From NCBI GenBank assembly GCA_002354035.1, contig DEKU01000060.1:1459-65458 (forward strand): 64,000 bases of DNA, given 5' to 3'. Below the pieces are notes generated by a model, which was not told where the DNA came from, made no database searches, and saw only the letters and a list, made by a program, of their open reading frames with translations. Source of the DNA: Bacteroidales bacterium UBA2714. GTDB taxonomy: Bacteria; Bacteroidota; Bacteroidia; Bacteroidales; P3. Shown here piece after piece: positions 56,291 to 64,000 of this stretch (within the stretch, counting starts at the first letter, position 1; each line of letters opens with the position of its first letter). The translations under genes and the position numbers were made by a program.

Positions 56291-57373
56291 TTAGTGGCTA
56301 ACTGAGGAATAGATTTGTGCCAGTGAGGCGATGTGGTGTTGGATGCTGTATACTTGTCTTACTTCGTTGGCGCTGGCCAGGGCTTTCTGTTGATAGGTAT
56401 CTCTGTTAGCCAAAAAATCATTGAACACTTGGAGGAGTGATTGTTCGTCGTCTGTTTTGTATAGGGTGGCCCATTTGCCGTCGCGGGTGATTTCTTTCAT
56501 GGTGCACCAATCGTTGACGAAGGTGGGGAGGCTGGAGGCGATGGCTTCGATAACGGCGAGGCCGAAGCTGTCGTGGCGTGTGGAGTAGATGAATGCGTCC
56601 ATGGTGCTCAGTATTTGGGGCACGTTGTGGCAGAGGCCGGCGAAGGTGACGTGCTGCTCGAGGCCGTGAGCGCTGCAATAGTCGACGCAGGCGTTGTAGA
56701 GCTCCATCTCGTTGGGGCGGGCGGCGCCGACGAAGGTGAAGTGGAAGTCGACTTGGGCGTCCTTTAACAGTTTGAGGAATCGGCAGATGAGCAGTTGATT
56801 CCGGCCGTCGCCAAAGCTGCCTACCATACAGAGGGCGAGGGTTGAGCGGTTGGAAGTATGGTTAGGGGTATGTTGAAATTTGTCGAAGTTGATGCCGTTG
56901 TGGACTACGGCCATTTTGGCGTCGAGGCCGAAGTCGCCCCGTTCGACGAATGCCTTTTTCAGTTGTTGGCTGACAAAGATGATGCGGTCGGAGCCTTTAA
57001 AGATGAACCACCTCAGCAGTTTGGGGGCGTTGAGGAAACCGAAGCCGTGGAAGGTGGTTATCACTTTGACGCCGGTGAACCATGAGCAGAGTATGGCTAT
57101 GATAGCATTGAGGGAGGTCTGGGCATGAAGGATGTCGATGTGGTGCTTGCGGATGGTTTTGCGCAGTCGACAGAAGTATAGTAGCCAGCTTTTCTTACGT
57201 GGGACTTTAAGCATGTCCGCGCTTGTGGCGGCCATCTGTTGCGAGAGTACCCCTTCTTTCCGGTATAGGCAGACGGCCTCAAAAGGAAGTTCCGCTTTTC
57301 GAGCAAACACATCAAGGGCCAAGGTTTCAGCCCCTCCACGGTTTAATGCCCCAAAAAAGAATGCTACTTTCAT
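56291..57373 (-). CDS. Glycosyltransferase, GT4 type
   Basis: A 360-residue GT-B glycosyltransferase. N-terminal domain MKVAFFFGALNRGGAETLAL; IDILHAQTSLNAIIAILC; TTFHGFGFLN; HNGINFDKF; C-terminal TFAGLCHNVPQILSTMDAFIYSTRHDSFGLAVIEAIASSLP (split), with the E-x7-E-like HDSFGLAVIEA at about 268-278. Ordinary length, no membrane span. The coding strand is C-rich, unlike the adjacent ATP-grasp and epimerase genes. It precedes the ATP-grasp gene by 68 bases. Confidence 0.93.
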   Translation of the reverse strand: MKVAFFFGALNRGGAETLALDVFARKAELPFEAVCLYRKEGVLSQQMAATSADMLKVPRKKSWLLYFCRLRKTIRKHHIDILHAQTSLNAIIAILCSWFTGVKVITTFHGFGFLNAPKLLRWFIFKGSDRIIFVSQQLKKAFVERGDFGLDAKMAVVHNGINFDKFQHTPNHTSNRSTLALCMVGSFGDGRNQLLICRFLKLLKDAQVDFHFTFVGAARPNEMELYNACVDYCSAHGLEQHVTFAGLCHNVPQILSTMDAFIYSTRHDSFGLAVIEAIASSLPTFVNDWCTMKEITRDGKWATLYKTDDEQSLLQVFNDFLANRDTYQQKALASANEVRQVYSIQHHIASLAQIYSSVSH

Positions 57374-57403
57374 TTACTTGAGATTGTCATTCAAGGCGTT
57401 CGG

Positions 57404-58801
57404 TTACAATATGCCGCGTGAGCCAAGCTTGAATACAGCCCAGCCGATGGTGAACACAGGTACTATCCAGAACCAAGTGCGCACCCATTTGTAGTTGCGG
57501 GCGTTGAGCAGTGTAACGCCATAGGCGGCCAAGAGTAGGAGAAATGGCAGTCCGGGCAGAAGGAATCGCTCGGAATTGGCAAATCCGCTCATACAGATGA
57601 TGCCAAGGTATGATATCACAAAGGTGCCGATGAGGGAGAGGTCGCGCCAGTTTCGCTTGACGAATATGGCGCTGAAGAGTGCCAAGAGGACGAATCCGCC
57701 CATAAAAACGCGCACGTAGTTACCCCCGTTTATCATCTGTTGGTTATACTGTTCGTCCACGTCGACCATGGTGGGGAAGGGCAGTACGAACATGATGGGA
57801 GCCATTACGGCCCCGGTGGCATATTTGGCCCACGACACACCCTTTGAGACTTGGTAATTTCTTTTGGCAGCTTGGTTTTCGTCACGTTGTTCCCAGTAGC
57901 TCTGGGCCTCGTTTGTGATTGTGCCGCCCGCCATCACCAACAGTCCTGTCACGGCCCAAAATATGAGCACCGTCCTGTTCCACTTGCTCAGCACTGCCTG
58001 ACTCGAGAAGACGATGGCTGTCATTATGGCAAATATTACGGAGACCCCCAGCACTGTGCGGAAGGTGAAAAGAGACAATGCCACAACCACCACAAGGATT
58101 ACTTTCCATAAGGAAATCGCTTTACTCCTGAAAAGGTCGTCTGTCCTTTCGAGCGCAAGGATGGTCAGGAAAAGCATCTCCGTTTCTTTCAAGTGAAGGC
58201 CGCAATACATGATTAAGTTCGGCATCAGGCAGCAAAAAATGCCTGCAATCCTTGCTGCGGGAGCCCCAAAGGTGCGGTGAGCCAGCCGATAAATGAGTAT
58301 GCAGCTGTATGCACTCATGAGTGCCTTCAGGATTCGGGTCACTATTATGTTGGGACCAATAAGATTATAAAGTACTGTCAGATAAAGCACATAGCCCCGG
58401 TCACTTATTGCTGTGCGGTTTAGTCGGTCCATAGCGTTGCTCCACCCGATGTCCACATACCACTCTGCCGCCGAATGGTAACCGATGGAGTCGCCAGCCC
58501 CAAACTCGAAAGGGATGCCAGTTTTGATATAATAGTATATGTATGAAATGAATACCCATGCCAGGCGGAATACAAGAGCAGTGATGAAGAGCTTGCGCAA
58601 AAACCGTTTCTCGTCATATTCCATCCATTTGTGGGAGTACCGGTGGGACAGGCCAAAAAATATCAGAACCCAACCTATGCCTATGATAATAAAATCAAGG
58701 CCCATCATATATCTGAGGAACAAAACGCTCACCGTTGCCAACGACAGCAAATAGATTGATGTCGCTTTGGTCGAAATCTGTTTGGGGAAGTATGGTACCA
58801 A
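57404..58801 (-). CDS. Polytopic membrane glycosyltransferase (GT39/ArnT-like) or polymerase
   Basis: A 465-residue integral membrane protein with at least ten hydrophobic spans (e.g. GLDFIIIGIGWVLIFFGL, KVILVVVVALSLFTF, GGFVLLALFSAIFV). A GT-C-like loop near GAGDSIGYHSAAEWYVDIG (about 100-118) holds the conserved-type acidic residue. A lipid-linked-sugar transferase or a Wzy-like polymerase is possible; it is the only candidate polymerase in the window. The start is a TTG at 58801, since no ATG precedes the first span. Confidence in the exact class is low. Confidence 0.75.
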   Translation of the reverse strand: MVPYFPKQISTKATSIYLLSLATVSVLFLRYMMGLDFIIIGIGWVLIFFGLSHRYSHKWMEYDEKRFLRKLFITALVFRLAWVFISYIYYYIKTGIPFEFGAGDSIGYHSAAEWYVDIGWSNAMDRLNRTAISDRGYVLYLTVLYNLIGPNIIVTRILKALMSAYSCILIYRLAHRTFGAPAARIAGIFCCLMPNLIMYCGLHLKETEMLFLTILALERTDDLFRSKAISLWKVILVVVVALSLFTFRTVLGVSVIFAIMTAIVFSSQAVLSKWNRTVLIFWAVTGLLVMAGGTITNEAQSYWEQRDENQAAKRNYQVSKGVSWAKYATGAVMAPIMFVLPFPTMVDVDEQYNQQMINGGNYVRVFMGGFVLLALFSAIFVKRNWRDLSLIGTFVISYLGIICMSGFANSERFLLPGLPFLLLLAAYGVTLLNARNYKWVRTWFWIVPVFTIGWAVFKLGSRGIL

Positions 58802-58858
58802 AATATTGCTTTTTATCGGTAAATATATGTATTACTATTCGTTTTATATCAGGATAGC

Positions 58859-59863
58859 CTATCGTTTCGGACTTCTTCTATTCAGTAATAGCGAAACTGC
58901 CATTTGTTTGCACCTGTAGCCCGCTCCTCTCAATCCAAATAGAATACGTTGAAGCCATAGCGGAGAGTGGTAGAACTTATAAGTTGAAGCAGGAATATGG
59001 CTCCACTCCACCTTTTCCAGCACCCCCATTGCGGCCTCATGGTATTGTTTTGATAGGTAATATCGCTTCACACCTCCACACCTCAACCTGTCCAGCAGAA
59101 GCTTCAAATCGCCATTCCGCTTCTCCTCCTCGGCCAGAAAATCCAAATTCCACAACATGTGATGCTCTGGTTGATGCAGCCTTCTTGTGGCGCGTTTGCC
59201 AACAGGGACGTCCTGAAAATAGTTGGCCAAAGGCCGATTGACAAAGGCGACTTTATAAGCAAGTGCTAACTTAATCCACAGTACAAAATCCTCGCCCAAG
59301 GTGAGGTGCTCATCAAAGCAGCCCACTTCGACCAGTGACTGTCTCGAAATGACCACCGAGCTGGATGTTATTGGCATACACAGCGTCTTTGCATAGGTAA
59401 GGCAGTAATTGATATATCCTCTTTCAAATCCGTCAGCCACACCCACTGGGGCCACTCGTTTCTTGCCGTTCTTGACCAGGTAAAACCCCGAAGCATAAAC
59501 TGCCGCTTCGGGAAATTCCGCCCTCAAGTGATCAATTTCTGCAAGGAACGAGGGTTCCCACCAGTCGTCGGCATCTAAGAAACAAACATACCGGCCTTTG
59601 GCCAAGGCTATCCCCTTGTTTCTGGCTGCCCCCACTCCCTGATTCTCTTGCTTCACTAATTGGCAAAACTCCAACCCCTCAATCCGCTCCGATACCCGTT
59701 GGTAGGAGTCGTCGGTACTTCCATCGTCTACTATGATGAGTTCAACCCCTACGCCGGCTTCTGCCATGGGCTGGAGCTGGGCCGTCACGCTCTCGACGGC
59801 ACGAACCACATAGTCGCGCTTGTTGTAGACTGGAATGACGACGGAGTAGGTTATCTCTTGCAT
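58859..59863 (-). CDS. Glycosyltransferase, GT2 type
   Basis: A 334-residue GT-A glycosyltransferase starting at MQEITYS (ATG 59863), because the 59917 start lies deeper in the upstream gene. Seen: YSVVIPVYNKRDYVVRAVESV, VELIIVDDGSTDDSYQRV (VDDGSTD), NQGVGAARNKGIALAKGRYVCFLDADDWW with the DxD (DADD), then GEDFVLW, the ED motif typical of GT2. The coding strand is G-rich, unlike the C-rich gene upstream. It overlaps that gene by 13 bases. Confidence 0.93.
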   Translation of the reverse strand: MQEITYSVVIPVYNKRDYVVRAVESVTAQLQPMAEAGVGVELIIVDDGSTDDSYQRVSERIEGLEFCQLVKQENQGVGAARNKGIALAKGRYVCFLDADDWWEPSFLAEIDHLRAEFPEAAVYASGFYLVKNGKKRVAPVGVADGFERGYINYCLTYAKTLCMPITSSSVVISRQSLVEVGCFDEHLTLGEDFVLWIKLALAYKVAFVNRPLANYFQDVPVGKRATRRLHQPEHHMLWNLDFLAEEEKRNGDLKLLLDRLRCGGVKRYYLSKQYHEAAMGVLEKVEWSHIPASTYKFYHSPLWLQRILFGLRGAGYRCKQMAVSLLLNRRSPKR

Positions 59864-60675
59864 TTTTCGTATTTGAATAGCAGCCGTTCTATCAGCCGCA
59901 CTAATTTGAAGGCCCACGGGTGTTTGTGTATGCGTCGCATCAGGATAATGTCGTCGGCGTAGGCGTCGTAGTCGGCCAGCACCAGCTGGGGAAGGGTGGC
60001 CTCGAGGGTCTTCCGTTTCTCTTGCTCAATCAAGCGGCTGTTTTTCCCGCCGTTCTCGCTGATGCCGGTCATGTCGAAGTAGATGGTGTCGATGTCGACG
60101 TGCACGGGTTGTATCTGCCCGAATACAACGACTTTCATGAACCAAGCCCAGTCGGAGCAGATGCGCATCGACTCGTCGTAGTAGCCGAAGCGGTCGAAGA
60201 GCGTGCGTTTGATGCAGGTGCCGACGTGGTCCAGCGTCCCGCGATAGAAGCTGAACATGGTGAACGGCCCATGGCTGACGTGGCCCGGCTGGGTGCGGCC
60301 GTCGGGCCAGATGTTGGTGGTTGAGCCGTAGAGTATCTCAGGATTGTCGTGGAGTTGTAGTTGGGTATATAGCTGTTGCAGTATATCGGGTTGCTGCAGC
60401 CAGTCGCCCGAGTTCAACATCATCACATATTCGCCGCTCGCCATGCGGATGCCTTTGTTCATGGCGTTATAGATGCCGGTGTCGGGTTCGGAGACCCAAT
60501 GTAGGGTGGGTATTTTGCCGATGTATCGGTGAATTGTCTCGACGCTGGCGTCGGTGCTGGCCCCGTCGATTACGATGGATTCGAAGTCTGCGCCTTGCTG
60601 GAGGGAGATGCTGCTGAGGGTTTTGTCGAGACCGGCAGCGTTGTTGCGGTTGATGGTTACGATGGATAGTTTCAT
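59851..60675 (-). CDS. Glycosyltransferase, GT2 type
   Basis: A 274-residue GT-A glycosyltransferase. MKLSIVTINRNNAAGLDKTL, FESIVIDGASTDASVE (IDGASTD in place of the usual DDGSTD), then SEPDTGIYNAMNKGIRMASGEYVMMLNSGDWL with the LNSGD segment (about 90-95) of the WcaA-type family and DHVGTCIKRTLFDRFGYYDE. This subgroup (SEPDxGIYDAMNKG) is typical of capsule and O-antigen loci. It overlaps the deacetylase-like gene by 4 bases (ATGA). Confidence 0.94.
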   Translation of the reverse strand: MKLSIVTINRNNAAGLDKTLSSISLQQGADFESIVIDGASTDASVETIHRYIGKIPTLHWVSEPDTGIYNAMNKGIRMASGEYVMMLNSGDWLQQPDILQQLYTQLQLHDNPEILYGSTTNIWPDGRTQPGHVSHGPFTMFSFYRGTLDHVGTCIKRTLFDRFGYYDESMRICSDWAWFMKVVVFGQIQPVHVDIDTIYFDMTGISENGGKNSRLIEQEKRKTLEATLPQLVLADYDAYADDIILMRRIHKHPWAFKLVRLIERLLFKYEKCKR

Positions 60676-61787
60676 TGTTGCGATTCGATGATGTGGCCCA
60701 GTTGGTCTGATGTGATGAATTCACAGTCGGGCCATGTTTTGACTATGGTGTGCAGCAGTGTTTTGAGTTGTGGCAGGGTGTTGTCAGTGTTGGTTTTGTC
60801 GATAGAGCCGATGTAGTTGATGCGGTGGGAGCAGATGTTGGCGGCTTTGCCCCAGCGGAAGGCTTGCTGGATGTGGTGGAGGCATGCGCCGACGTTGTCG
60901 GCGGAGGGTTTGAGGGAGGGTTCGAAGATGCAGTTGCGCATGAGGTAGAGCAGTCCGGCTCGGCTCCGCGAGCCTTGGAAGCAACGGCGGCGGAGTTTCT
61001 CACCCTGATTGTCGCCCACGGGTATTTTCTGGCATACGGTGCTCTGGAGGTAGCGGACGCCGGCGTGGATAAGGTGGGGCTCGATGGCGGAGCTCCACTC
61101 GTAAGTGGTGGGGATGAATGACTCGGACTGGTAGCCGAAGAGGGTGTGGAAGAGGTCGGCGCCTTCGCGGATGATGGTGGAGTAGGCGGCGATGTCGTCG
61201 GGGCGGTCGGAGTTGAAAGCTCCGAGGTAGTATTGTTTTATAGTGGGGTCGGCGTCGTGGGTGAGGGCGAAGGTGCCGAGGCGGAAGGCGAGGAGAGTGG
61301 AGGGGTGCGAGGCCTGGAGGGCGTGCATCCATTGTTTGACGTTAAGGTGTTCGCGGCCGTGGAGCTGGGGGCGGAGTAGGCCTTGGGCCATGCCTTCCTG
61401 CCAGAGGGCGAAGGTGCCGGTGTGACGGGGGCTTTGGGTGAGGGTCTGTGTGAAGGGTTGGTAGTGGTAAGTGGTGAAGTGGTCGGCTTCTATTTTTTCG
61501 AAGTCGGGGTTGGCTGTGACGCAGTTGGCGGTGATGACGGCGGGATTTCCGTGGCTGTCTTTGACGGAGCTGAGTATGTCGAAGAGGTCGCTGAGGTCTT
61601 GTGTGGTGGCAAGGTTGTCGTATTTGCAGTAGGGGTCGTTGTCTACTCGGATGCCGCTGCGTAGGAGTTCGCGGTATGTTTCGGGCGAGGGCATGCGGAT
61701 GCTGCCCCAGTCGTCGGACTCGATGACGATGAGGTGGCGGCGGGTGTGCCAGCCGGGGATGTTGTAGAGGTCTTTCCGTGTGAGCAT
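60672..61787 (-). CDS. Deacetylase-fold protein of glycan locus (unknown)
   Basis: A 371-residue predicted cytoplasmic protein. Its N-terminal motif RRHLIVIESDDWGSIRMPS (DDWGS near 25-29) resembles the first metal motif of NodB-type deacetylases. A histidine pair appears in LHGREHLNVKQW (about 142-153) and an arginine/glutamate set in FIPTTYEWSS. Related proteins in Bacteroidota are usually named polysaccharide (de)acetylase without proof. The only cofactor clue is the DD/HxxxH set. It sits 3 bases after the NodB-like gene and overlaps the GT2 gene by 4. Confidence 0.75.
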   Translation of the reverse strand: MLTRKDLYNIPGWHTRRHLIVIESDDWGSIRMPSPETYRELLRSGIRVDNDPYCKYDNLATTQDLSDLFDILSSVKDSHGNPAVITANCVTANPDFEKIEADHFTTYHYQPFTQTLTQSPRHTGTFALWQEGMAQGLLRPQLHGREHLNVKQWMHALQASHPSTLLAFRLGTFALTHDADPTIKQYYLGAFNSDRPDDIAAYSTIIREGADLFHTLFGYQSESFIPTTYEWSSAIEPHLIHAGVRYLQSTVCQKIPVGDNQGEKLRRRCFQGSRSRAGLLYLMRNCIFEPSLKPSADNVGACLHHIQQAFRWGKAANICSHRINYIGSIDKTNTDNTLPQLKTLLHTIVKTWPDCEFITSDQLGHIIESQQ

Positions 61788-61790
61788 GGG

Positions 61791-62504
61791 TTAGCGGGTG
61801 GTGTCTATGCAGCGGCGGCTTATGCCGTCGCTGTAGCGGTGGTTGGAGCGGCCGTCGCACAGGACGGGAGTGATACACATGTCGCGAAGTGTTTGCTGTG
61901 TGGAGGGGGTGTGGTTGCCCCAGGGGTAGGCGAAGTAGGGGATGTAGCGGGGGTGTGCACCCAAGGCGTCAATGCATGCGGACACGTTTTGCCGGAAGTC
62001 GGACGGAGTTTGTGCCGCGCAGTCGAGGTGTTGGTAGCCGTGCATCCCGATGGTGACGAGGGGCGAAGTGATTTGAGCGAGGTCGGCATGGGTGAGGTAT
62101 TGGGGCTGGGGAGCGTAATCTGGCCGAATGGTGGTGCCGTCGAGGTATTGGGGGTTGAGGAAGAGGGTGATGGGTATGTTTTGCTCCGTTAGGAAGGGGA
62201 GCACTGTCAGCACGGTTTTGAATCCGTCGTCGGATGTCAGGACGGCGTAGTGCTTCCGGCGCAGGTTTTCCGACTGCAGTCGGCTGGTTGCTTCTGGCAG
62301 CGAGATGAAGGTGTACTGCTGTTTCAGTTCAAGTATTTTTTGCCGGAAGGCTGCGGTCGACGACCAGTCCTGTTTGAGGCACGAGGAGGGGTCGTAGGTG
62401 TCGGACACGGAGTGGAAGACGAACACTTCGATGGGGGCGAGGAGGAGCTTGTTATATATGCGCTCCGTTTTTCTCAATATTTTCGTGATAATTTTGTTGG
62501 CCAT
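61791..62504 (-). CDS. Polysaccharide deacetylase, NodB homology domain
   Basis: A 237-residue protein with VFVFHSVSD (about 28-36), YAVLTSDDGFKTVLTVLPFL (SDDG, catalytic Asp pair, about 87-94), LNPQYLDG, TIGMHGYQHLDC (HxxxH-type motif, about 150-161) and FAYPWGNHT. These are the NodB motifs 1 to 4, so a metal-dependent carbohydrate deacetylase is likely. N-terminal MANKIITKILRKTERIYNK is basic with no signal peptide, so action on a cytoplasmic or lipid-linked sugar is likely. Confidence 0.88.
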   Translation of the reverse strand: MANKIITKILRKTERIYNKLLLAPIEVFVFHSVSDTYDPSSCLKQDWSSTAAFRQKILELKQQYTFISLPEATSRLQSENLRRKHYAVLTSDDGFKTVLTVLPFLTEQNIPITLFLNPQYLDGTTIRPDYAPQPQYLTHADLAQITSPLVTIGMHGYQHLDCAAQTPSDFRQNVSACIDALGAHPRYIPYFAYPWGNHTPSTQQTLRDMCITPVLCDGRSNHRYSDGISRRCIDTTR

Positions 62505-62533
62505 TTGCAGGTTTTTTTCCGCCTGAAGGGTGT

Positions 62534-63598
62534 TTATACGAAGCAGTCACCGTCGCCGGCCTGTGTGGTATAGTCCTTCGGCAGGTGGAAGCTGCTGGGG
62601 TAGGAAAAGGAGATGTGGTTGACCGTCTGTTTCGAGAACAGCCCCATGCGGCCGATGTATTGCGCAAGGGGGGCGCACCGGGTTGTGAAGCAGGGATTTC
62701 GGAGGGCAAGGATATGCTGGGCGATAGAGGCAAAGACTTCGGCGCTGTGGTTGTCGTCGTAATAAAGGTATTTCACTGATAGGTCGGAGACGGAATCACG
62801 GATGATGTAGAATCCCACGAGCGTAGAGCCTACCATTACCTTCACACCGCTGATCCAGTACCGCTGGTCCGCGTCGCCGAACAGGCCCCCGTCGGCCACC
62901 CGTTGCATTAGGGGTGTGCGGTGTTTAAAGGGATAGTTGAGTATCCAGTCAAATATTGGCTGCTCGCGCACAAAGAGGTCGGCACCCGTGTGTTGTTTGA
63001 TGAAAGCGTATGTGGGGTTGTCGACCCGATTGCAGTACTCCAAGGTGTAGCCGCCGATGTTTGACAGTCGGCGGGCCGAGGGGCAGAGGGGTCGGACATC
63101 GGCCACGATACGTTCTTTGAGGGAAAGGAGTTTGCCCAGGGTGGAGTGTTTGTCAGGCTTGCGTCCGAACCGATATTCGTCAAAATGAGTGGTGGAGTGG
63201 CCTAAGTATTTGAAAATCTCTACGGTTTCGGAAGCTCCCATGGTATCCAGGCAGTGGTCGGGGCCATATATCTCGGCCAGCGAACCCACGGCGGCCAACG
63301 GGAGGCCCAAGCCGCGGTATTCGCGGTCGCACCACAGCGTGCTGAACCACCAGTAGCGCTCGCCGCCCAAAAGCTCGGGGAATGCCGCCGTGTAGGCAAC
63401 AGCCCGGTGGCTGCCCGCAATCTTTACGGCGGCAACCAAAGGGTCCTCGGCTCGGGTGTAAGGGTTTGCCGCCACCGCACGGGCACGGCAGCGGGCGATG
63501 ATGCCCGGCAGAAGGCTCTCGCCCTTGCCGCCCTCAATCCAGTCCTTGATTTGGGCGGCCGTATAAGTCACTATTTCAAAGCTCTCGGCCCGACTCAT
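62534..63598 (-). CDS. GNAT-like acyltransferase domain protein
   Basis: A 354-residue protein. The N-terminal half has GNAT-type strands: VAAVKIAGSHRAVAYTAAFPELLGG, WWFSTLWCDREYRGLGLPLAAVGS (RxYRGLG acyl-CoA or acyl-ACP loop, about 92-99), then MGASETVEIFKYLGH. The second half may be a duplicated GNAT-like domain (YWISGVKVMVGSTLVGFYIIRD; SAEVFASIAQHILALRNPC). Its start overlaps the ACP gene by 4 bases. The combination suggests transfer of an acyl group from an ACP. The family is not firmly recognised. Confidence 0.7.
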   Translation of the reverse strand: MSRAESFEIVTYTAAQIKDWIEGGKGESLLPGIIARCRARAVAANPYTRAEDPLVAAVKIAGSHRAVAYTAAFPELLGGERYWWFSTLWCDREYRGLGLPLAAVGSLAEIYGPDHCLDTMGASETVEIFKYLGHSTTHFDEYRFGRKPDKHSTLGKLLSLKERIVADVRPLCPSARRLSNIGGYTLEYCNRVDNPTYAFIKQHTGADLFVREQPIFDWILNYPFKHRTPLMQRVADGGLFGDADQRYWISGVKVMVGSTLVGFYIIRDSVSDLSVKYLYYDDNHSAEVFASIAQHILALRNPCFTTRCAPLAQYIGRMGLFSKQTVNHISFSYPSSFHLPKDYTTQAGDGDCFV

Positions 63599-63852
63599 TG
63601 CTGGCTCACATGCTGGGTGGTCACGTCGACGATGCCCCCGATGGTCTGCATTTTGATGATTTCGAATATCTTGAATTTGAAATTGAACGTTGTTTCAATT
63701 TCCGTAAGCAGCTGTGTGAAGGTCAGCGACGTCCAGCCGGGAATATCGTTCGGCCCCATGCTGTCCGAAATGGTCAGCGACGGGTTGTCGAACACTTTTC
63801 TCGAAAGCTCTTGAATCGTGTTGCTGATGCTGTTTCTTGTGGGAGAGTCCAT
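63595..63852 (-). CDS. Acyl carrier protein-like protein
   Basis: An 85-residue acidic helical protein. The ACP core is visible: SISDTIQEL-like first helix (SISNTIQELSRKVF), loop ISDSMGPND, then GWTSLTFTQLLTEIETTFNFKFKIFEII and MQTIGGIVDVT. The phosphopantetheine site would be Ser42 in WTSL, where typical ACPs have DSL: the aspartate is a threonine. It therefore may or may not be modified. It ends in the ATGA overlap with the GNAT-like gene, so it is likely its donor carrier. Confidence 0.82.
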   Translation of the reverse strand: MDSPTRNSISNTIQELSRKVFDNPSLTISDSMGPNDIPGWTSLTFTQLLTEIETTFNFKFKIFEIIKMQTIGGIVDVTTQHVSQQ

Positions 63853-63895
63853 ATTGTTAATGCTTTAATTAATCAGATGATGAGAGGATGAAAAA

Positions 63896-64000
63896 TTATT
63901 CCGTGGGAGCTCCGTCGCCGTCTGGCTCCACCACGATGTTGAACCATCGTGCCGTGTCGGCCGCAAAACGATTCATGTCGGCCTCATTGCCGAACCGCAG
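63896..64000 (-). CDS. Partial CDS, C-terminal end of unknown protein
   Basis: The - strand is open to the window edge and ends at TAA (63896-63898). The 34 visible residues, LRFGNEADMNRFAADTAR then WFNIVVEPDGDGAPTE, have no stop or filler character, so this is likely the end of a gene transcribed into the ACP gene, 43 bases downstream. The family cannot be told. Confidence 0.6.
   Translation of the reverse strand: MRFGNEADMNRFAADTARWFNIVVEPDGDGAPTE

Overview
The window reads as a chromosomal segment of a member of the Bacteroidota, most likely an uncultured anaerobic Bacteroidales. Evidence: the tuf, tRNA-Trp, secE, nusG, rplKAJL, rpoBC, DUF3467-protein order; promoters of the TAnnTTTG (-7) type; little Shine-Dalgarno signal; a Bacteroidota-style LptD, Wza and Wzc; and a remnant of a type IX secretion sorting domain. 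[FeFe] hydrogenases and aspartase point to a fermentative or fumarate-linked anaerobe. I cannot name the genus.

Layout: (1) 1-13.1 kb, + strand, the translation and RNA polymerase cluster, beginning inside tuf and closing with a strong terminator. (2) 13.1-20.6 kb, an AraC-type regulator, then sbcD-sbcC (DNA end processing) and an aspartate-type aminotransferase on the - strand. (3) 20.7-25.3 kb, a tightly packed recA, outer-membrane-like protein, rel, mazG run. (4) 25.3-26.2 kb, a decayed intergenic patch with repeats and a T9SS remnant. (5) 26.2-36.1 kb, merR and lptD on the - strand, facing a cell-wall amidase across a palindrome that carries two head-on promoter elements, followed by an orphan ABC ATPase, pyrF, four small unknown proteins and a cation/proton antiporter. 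(6) 36.1-43.4 kb, - strand: rex, then a four-gene hydrogenase set (2Fe-2S ferredoxin, PAS-linked hydrogenase, SpoIIE-type phosphatase, ferredoxin-like hydrogenase) that runs into aspA. (7) 43.7-64.0 kb, one long - strand surface-glycan operon that enters from beyond the right edge and ends at a clear terminator.

How the parts may work together: Rex (NADH/NAD sensor) beside a sensory plus catalytic hydrogenase set and aspartase suggests control of electron disposal through H2 and fumarate. The glycan operon has glycosyltransferases, a UDP-sugar 4-epimerase, a DegT aminotransferase, a hexapeptide acyltransferase, three NodB-like deacetylases and Wza/Wzc export components. It also has an unusual decoration group: acyl carrier protein, GNAT-like protein, CapK-type adenylating enzyme, opine-dehydrogenase-like enzyme and sugar-transfer ATP-grasp protein. 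This group is my main candidate for undescribed chemistry. Several genes in its middle (about 52.1-56.0 kb) have a G-rich coding strand, while most other genes in the window have a C-rich one, which suggests a mosaic origin.

All calls come from reading sequence and translations by eye. No database search, structure prediction or alignment was run.
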